From: Paracoccaceae bacterium
GTDB taxonomy: Bacteria > Pseudomonadota > Alphaproteobacteria > Rhodobacterales > Rhodobacteraceae
NCBI GenBank assembly: GCA_024236495.1
Contig: JACKKJ010000001.1
Coordinates: 744,001-808,000, forward strand
Direction: 5' to 3'
DNA length: 64,000 bases
Every line of letters starts with the position of its first letter. The stretch's first letter is position 1. The position numbers and the translations under genes were made by a program. The notes below the pieces were generated by a model that worked only from the letters and a program-made list of their open reading frames with translations, was not told the DNA's origin and made no database searches. Positions 60,706-64,000 of the stretch are shown here, piece by piece.

Positions 60706-62129
60706 ATCCCCGTCGGGCGCGGGACAAGCGGCGGCTCGACCCCCTCCGGGATCGGACAGACATAGGGTTCGCGCGCCATCCGTGCGGCGTGTTCGGCCTG
60801 TGCCTCGGCCAGCAACGCCCTGTCACCGAACAGCTTCTCGGCGCAGCGCGCCATCGCCTTGGCGGCATGGACCATGCCCTTGTGCGCCGCCGGGGCCTTG
60901 CCCTGGGCGGTGATCTGCCAGCTATGGGCGGGGGTGCCGATGGCATGGGTCGCGGCCAGCACCTGCACCAGCGGGACCGCCCAGCTGACATCGGCCACAT
61001 CGGTGGAGCCGATCATCACCTCGCCCTTGGGATAAAGCCCGACGACATAGTCGCACAGCGGCTCGTCCCGGCGCGGGGCCATGCCGACGCGGCGGTAGGG
61101 CTGGGTGAGGTCCGCCTCGCTCAGCGTGGCCTGGATGCGGGCGGCATAGGCGCGGTCGGCGGCATCGAAGGGAACGCCGCCCAGCTCGTCCAGGGCCGAC
61201 TGCATCGTGCGTTCCATCGCGCCGTTGCCCAGCATGTTGGACACGGCCGAAAACACCGTCATCTCGACGCCCGTCCCGGTCATCAGCGCGGCGCCGCGCG
61301 CCACGTCCTTGACCCGCTCGACGATCGCCAGCATGTCGGCAAGACGCAGCGCGCGGATCGAATAGCGCACGCGGGCGCGGGCCTGCACCACGTTCGGGGC
61401 GGTGCCGCCCGCCTCCAGATAGGCATAGTGGATGCGGGCGTCCTGCGGGACATGTTCGCGCAGGTAGTTGACCCCGACAGACATCAGTTCGACCGCATCG
61501 AGCGCCGAGCGCCCCAGATGCGGCGAGGCCGCGGCATGGGCAGCGCGGCCGGTGAAGGCAAAGTCCATCCGCGTATTGGCAAGGCTGAGCGCGTCGTCCA
61601 CCCGGGTCATGCAGTCGGGATGCCAGGTGATCGCCGCGTCCACATCGGCGAAGGCGCCGGCGCGCACCATGAAGGTCTTGGCCGCACCACCCTCCTCGGC
61701 CGGGCAGCCGTAATAGCGCACGCGGCCGGGCGTGCCGGTTTCGGCCAGCCAGTCCTTCAGCGCTGTCGCGGCCAGAAGCGCGGCGGAGCCCAGAAGGTTG
61801 TGACCGCAGCCGTGACCGTGGCCGCCCGGTTCAAGCTCCTCGGGGTAGTCGATGCCGGCGACCTGGCTCAGCCCCGGCAGCGCGTCGTATTCGCCGAGGA
61901 TCGCGATGACCGGCCCGCCCGCACCGGCCTCGCCCATCACGGCGGTGGGAATGCCGGCCACGTTCTCCGTCACGCGGAACCCCTTGTCACGCAGCATCGC
62001 GGTATGTTCCGCGCAGGACCGGTATTCGTTGTAAAGCGTCTCTGGCAGCGCCCAGACCCGGTCCGACAGGCCGATGAGATCGGGGCCATGCGCCTCGACC
62101 AGTCCCCAGATCGCACTTTCGTTCCGCAT
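60702..62129 (-). CDS. M20-family peptidase/amidohydrolase (AbgB-like)
   Basis: A 475-residue zinc amidohydrolase. The metal motif is EPGGHGHGCGHNLLGSAALLAATALK, with the catalytic acid in YYGCPAEEGGAAKTFMVRAGAF. The dimerisation domain follows (FTGRAAHAAASPHLGRSALDAVELM). This arrangement is that of the p-aminobenzoyl-glutamate hydrolase subunit B and indole-acetyl-amino-acid hydrolase group. GGAGG precedes ATG 62129. The substrate, an N-acyl amino acid of some kind, is unknown. Confidence 0.88.
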   Translation of the reverse strand: MRNESAIWGLVEAHGPDLIGLSDRVWALPETLYNEYRSCAEHTAMLRDKGFRVTENVAGIPTAVMGEAGAGGPVIAILGEYDALPGLSQVAGIDYPEELEPGGHGHGCGHNLLGSAALLAATALKDWLAETGTPGRVRYYGCPAEEGGAAKTFMVRAGAFADVDAAITWHPDCMTRVDDALSLANTRMDFAFTGRAAHAAASPHLGRSALDAVELMSVGVNYLREHVPQDARIHYAYLEAGGTAPNVVQARARVRYSIRALRLADMLAIVERVKDVARGAALMTGTGVEMTVFSAVSNMLGNGAMERTMQSALDELGGVPFDAADRAYAARIQATLSEADLTQPYRRVGMAPRRDEPLCDYVVGLYPKGEVMIGSTDVADVSWAVPLVQVLAATHAIGTPAHSWQITAQGKAPAAHKGMVHAAKAMARCAEKLFGDRALLAEAQAEHAARMAREPYVCPIPEGVEPPLVPRPTGI

Positions 62130-62257
62130 CCCTGCCTCCACCGAAGGTTCGCGACAGCATTGACCTGCCCGCGCGGCGCGCGCAAGCACCCGGCGAAGCG
62201 GCTTGCGCGGTCTGGCACCGGCGCGTATTTCGGGTGTGACAGGATCAAGGGGGACCC

Positions 62258-63109
62258 ATGGCGCAAGACGATCCCAGAACGCTCGTTTCGACCGATTGGC
62301 TCGAAGCGCATCTGAAAGACCCCGATCTGAGGGTCATCGACGCCTCCTGGTATCTGCCGGATTCCGGCCGCGACCCCAGGGCCGAGTACATGGCCGCCCA
62401 TATCCCGGGCGCGCGCTTCTTCGACATCGACGACATATCGGACCAGCGCTCAGACCTTCCCCACATGGCCCCGCCGCCCGAGAAGTTCATCAGCCGCATG
62501 CGCGCGATGGGCATCGGCGACGGTCATCAGATCGTCGTCTACGACGGGTCGGGGCTCTTCTCTGCCGCGCGGGTGTGGTGGACGTTCCGCCTGATGGGCA
62601 AGACGGACATCGCGGTGCTGGATGGCGGCTTTCCCAAGTGGCAGGCCGAGGGCCGCCCGGTCGAGGATATGCCGCCGGTCTTGCGTGACCGCCACATCAC
62701 CGTCAGCCGCCAGGCACATCTGGTGCGCGACGTCACCCAGGTGGCCGCCGCCGCAAAGCTGTGCGACCACGAGATCGTCGATGCGCGGTCGGCCGAACGC
62801 TTTCGCGGCGAGGCGCCAGAGCCCCGGCCCGGCCTGCGGTCAGGCCATATCCCCAATTCGAAGAACCTGCCTTATACGCGGCTTCTGAACGCCGACAAGA
62901 CGATGAAATCGGTATCGGATCTGCGAACGGCCTTCGAAGAGGCGGGGGTGGATCTTCGCAAGCCCGCGATCACGACCTGCGGGTCTGGCGTGACCGCCGC
63001 GATCCTCAGCCTTGCGATGGAACGCTTGGGCAAGGTCGATCATTCGCTCTACGACGGGTCGTGGTCCGAATGGGGGATGTACGGCGACCTCAAGGTATCG
63101 AAGGGATAG
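62258..63109 (+). CDS. sseA: 3-mercaptopyruvate sulfurtransferase
   Basis: A 283-residue two-rhodanese-domain enzyme transferring sulfur from 3-mercaptopyruvate to thiol acceptors. The inactive first domain starts LVSTDWLEAHLKDPDLRVIDASWYLP. The second carries the active-site loop TTCGSGVTAAIL, whose CGSGVT is the 3-MST type rather than the thiosulfate type. GSWSEWGMYGDLKV ends the chain. The aminotransferase gene starts 11 bases downstream, a likely operon feeding the keto acid from cysteine. Confidence 0.93.
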   Translation: MAQDDPRTLVSTDWLEAHLKDPDLRVIDASWYLPDSGRDPRAEYMAAHIPGARFFDIDDISDQRSDLPHMAPPPEKFISRMRAMGIGDGHQIVVYDGSGLFSAARVWWTFRLMGKTDIAVLDGGFPKWQAEGRPVEDMPPVLRDRHITVSRQAHLVRDVTQVAAAAKLCDHEIVDARSAERFRGEAPEPRPGLRSGHIPNSKNLPYTRLLNADKTMKSVSDLRTAFEEAGVDLRKPAITTCGSGVTAAILSLAMERLGKVDHSLYDGSWSEWGMYGDLKVSKG

Positions 63110-63119
63110 GAGTTTCCCG

Positions 63120-64000
63120 ATGTTCGGCAATCTGAAACCGCAACCGGCGGACAAGATCCTTCAGCTGATCGGCCAGTTCCGCGCCGATCCGCGCAGCGAC
63201 AAGATCGACCTGGGGGTCGGCGTCTACAAGGACGCGACGGGCCTGACGCCGGTGATGCGCGCGGTCAAGACGGCGGAACGGCAGCTGTGGGAAACCGAAC
63301 GGACCAAGGCCTATACCGGGCTTGCGGGCGAACCTGAATACAATGCCGCCCTGGCCGATCTGGTTCTGGGCGGCACCGTCGCGGCCGACCGGATTTCATC
63401 GGTCGCGACGCCGGGCGGGACCGGCGCCTGCCGCCAGGCCTTCGAGCTGATCCGCATGGCGTCGCCCGAGGCGACCGTGTGGGTATCGGACCCGACCTGG
63501 CCCAACCACCTGTCGATCCTGAACTACCTTGGCATGAAGATGCGCCCCTACCGCTATTTCGACGGCGAGTCGCGCGGCGTCGACTTCACCGCGATGATGG
63601 CCGATCTGGCCGGGGTGAAGGCGGGGGATGTGGTGTTGCTGCACGGCTGCTGCCACAACCCGACGGGCGCGAACCTGACCCTGCCGGAATGGCAGGCGGT
63701 CGCGGATCACCTGGAGCGGACGGGCGCCGTCCCGATGATCGACATCGCCTATCAGGGTTTCGGCGACGGGCTGGACGCCGATGCTGAAGGCGTGCGGCTT
63801 GTCGCGGGTCGCCTGCCCGAGGTCCTGATTGCCGCCTCCTGCTCGAAGAACTTCGGGATCTACCGCGAACGCACCGGGGCGCTCATTGCGCTGTCCGATC
63901 CCGCGCGGCGCGAGGTCACGCAGGGGTCGCTCGCGTTTCTCAACCGCCAGAACTTTTCCTTCCCGCCCGACCACGGCGCGCGGCTTGTCACGATGATCCT
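63120..64000 (+). CDS. tyrB: Aromatic amino acid/aspartate aminotransferase, N-terminal part (cut by window end)
   Basis: Open frame from ATG 63120 to the window edge, about 293 residues of a protein normally near 395. It begins MFGNLKPQPADKILQLIGQF, then LGVGVYKDATGLTPVM, WVSDPTWPNHLSIL and LLHGCCHNPTGANL. The PLP lysine appears in ASCSKNFGIYRERTGAL, the class I aminotransferase Ia pattern. AGGAG lies eight bases before the start. It probably shares a transcript with sseA; transamination of cysteine to mercaptopyruvate would link the two. The gene symbol is tentative between tyrB and aspC. Confidence 0.9.
   Translation, partial: MFGNLKPQPADKILQLIGQFRADPRSDKIDLGVGVYKDATGLTPVMRAVKTAERQLWETERTKAYTGLAGEPEYNAALADLVLGGTVAADRISSVATPGGTGACRQAFELIRMASPEATVWVSDPTWPNHLSILNYLGMKMRPYRYFDGESRGVDFTAMMADLAGVKAGDVVLLHGCCHNPTGANLTLPEWQAVADHLERTGAVPMIDIAYQGFGDGLDADAEGVRLVAGRLPEVLIAASCSKNFGIYRERTGALIALSDPARREVTQGSLAFLNRQNFSFPPDHGARLVTMI

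Noticed and set aside
60102..62315. 737-codon plus-strand frame across smpB and the M20 peptidase gene
   Set aside because: It runs through two real genes in wrong frames, with arginine- and histidine-rich filler and no domain.
1..64000. CRISPR arrays, prophage, insertion sequences, rRNA and tRNA genes
   Set aside because: No regularly spaced repeats, transposase or integrase-like proteins, phage structural cluster, or cloverleaf-like sequences were recognised; the beta-helix protein alone does not make a prophage.

Overview
The window is a high-GC chromosomal segment from an alphaproteobacterium, most likely Rhodobacterales (Roseobacter/Paracoccus type). This rests on protein flavour and gene content: class I lysyl-tRNA synthetase, a Hint-domain protein, a def-def-like-fmt operon, a GlnT-type glutamine synthetase homologue, MurR/RpiR-controlled amine catabolism, and GGAGTATTT-type intergenic hairpins. 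I see no rRNA, tRNA, CRISPR array, insertion sequence or prophage. Coding density is high. The only stretches over 300 bases without an intact gene are 924-1357 (regulatory) and 18605-19078 (a gene remnant).

Left part (1-18.6 kb), mostly housekeeping: a cut-off acetyl-CoA synthetase; an FMN-binding HugZ-like protein; a membrane hybrid histidine kinase whose ATPase domain looks degenerate; a large beta-helix protein; a CHAD protein convergent with class I LysRS; a TerB-like protein; D-amino-acid dehydrogenase beside choline-sulfatase; the PBP4-type carboxypeptidase with nadD; a double-CxxCH cytochrome-like protein; a GNAT enzyme; ettA; and a lower-GC secreted orphan.

Middle part (18.8-36.9 kb), accessory catabolism in two modules, each with its own MurR/RpiR regulator. 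Module A (19.1-26.7 kb) has a class III aminotransferase, an HpbD-like enolase-superfamily enzyme, a dimethylglycine-dehydrogenase-like flavoenzyme with a folate domain, a divergent regulator, a Rieske N-demethylase-like oxygenase, a decayed aldehyde dehydrogenase and a carboxymuconolactone decarboxylase-like protein. It reads as a pathway for a quaternary amine such as a (hydroxy)proline betaine. A fragment and an intact copy of a GFA-family gene lie on either side of it in the same orientation. Module B (29.6-36.9 kb) has a regulator, an N-formylglutamate-amidohydrolase-like hydrolase, a gamma-glutamylamine-synthetase-like enzyme, an aldehyde dehydrogenase, an iron-type alcohol dehydrogenase and an amino-acid-oxidase-like flavoprotein. 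This set fits gamma-glutamylation-dependent breakdown of an amino alcohol such as ethanolamine.

Right part (36.9-64 kb), again mainly core: a GlsB/YeaQ membrane protein; fmt; a catalytically dead deformylase paralogue; def; a PatB-type lyase; a single-domain response regulator; a lytic transglycosylase; a Hint protein; smc; a GFA-GNAT fusion; a possible split MnmC pair; an EamA transporter; slt; dapA; an acyl-CoA ligase; an amidohydrolase; a TauE permease; a K+-channel-like protein; smpB; an M20 peptidase; a 3-mercaptopyruvate sulfurtransferase; and a partial aromatic aminotransferase.

All calls come from reading translated sequence and motifs. No database search was run.
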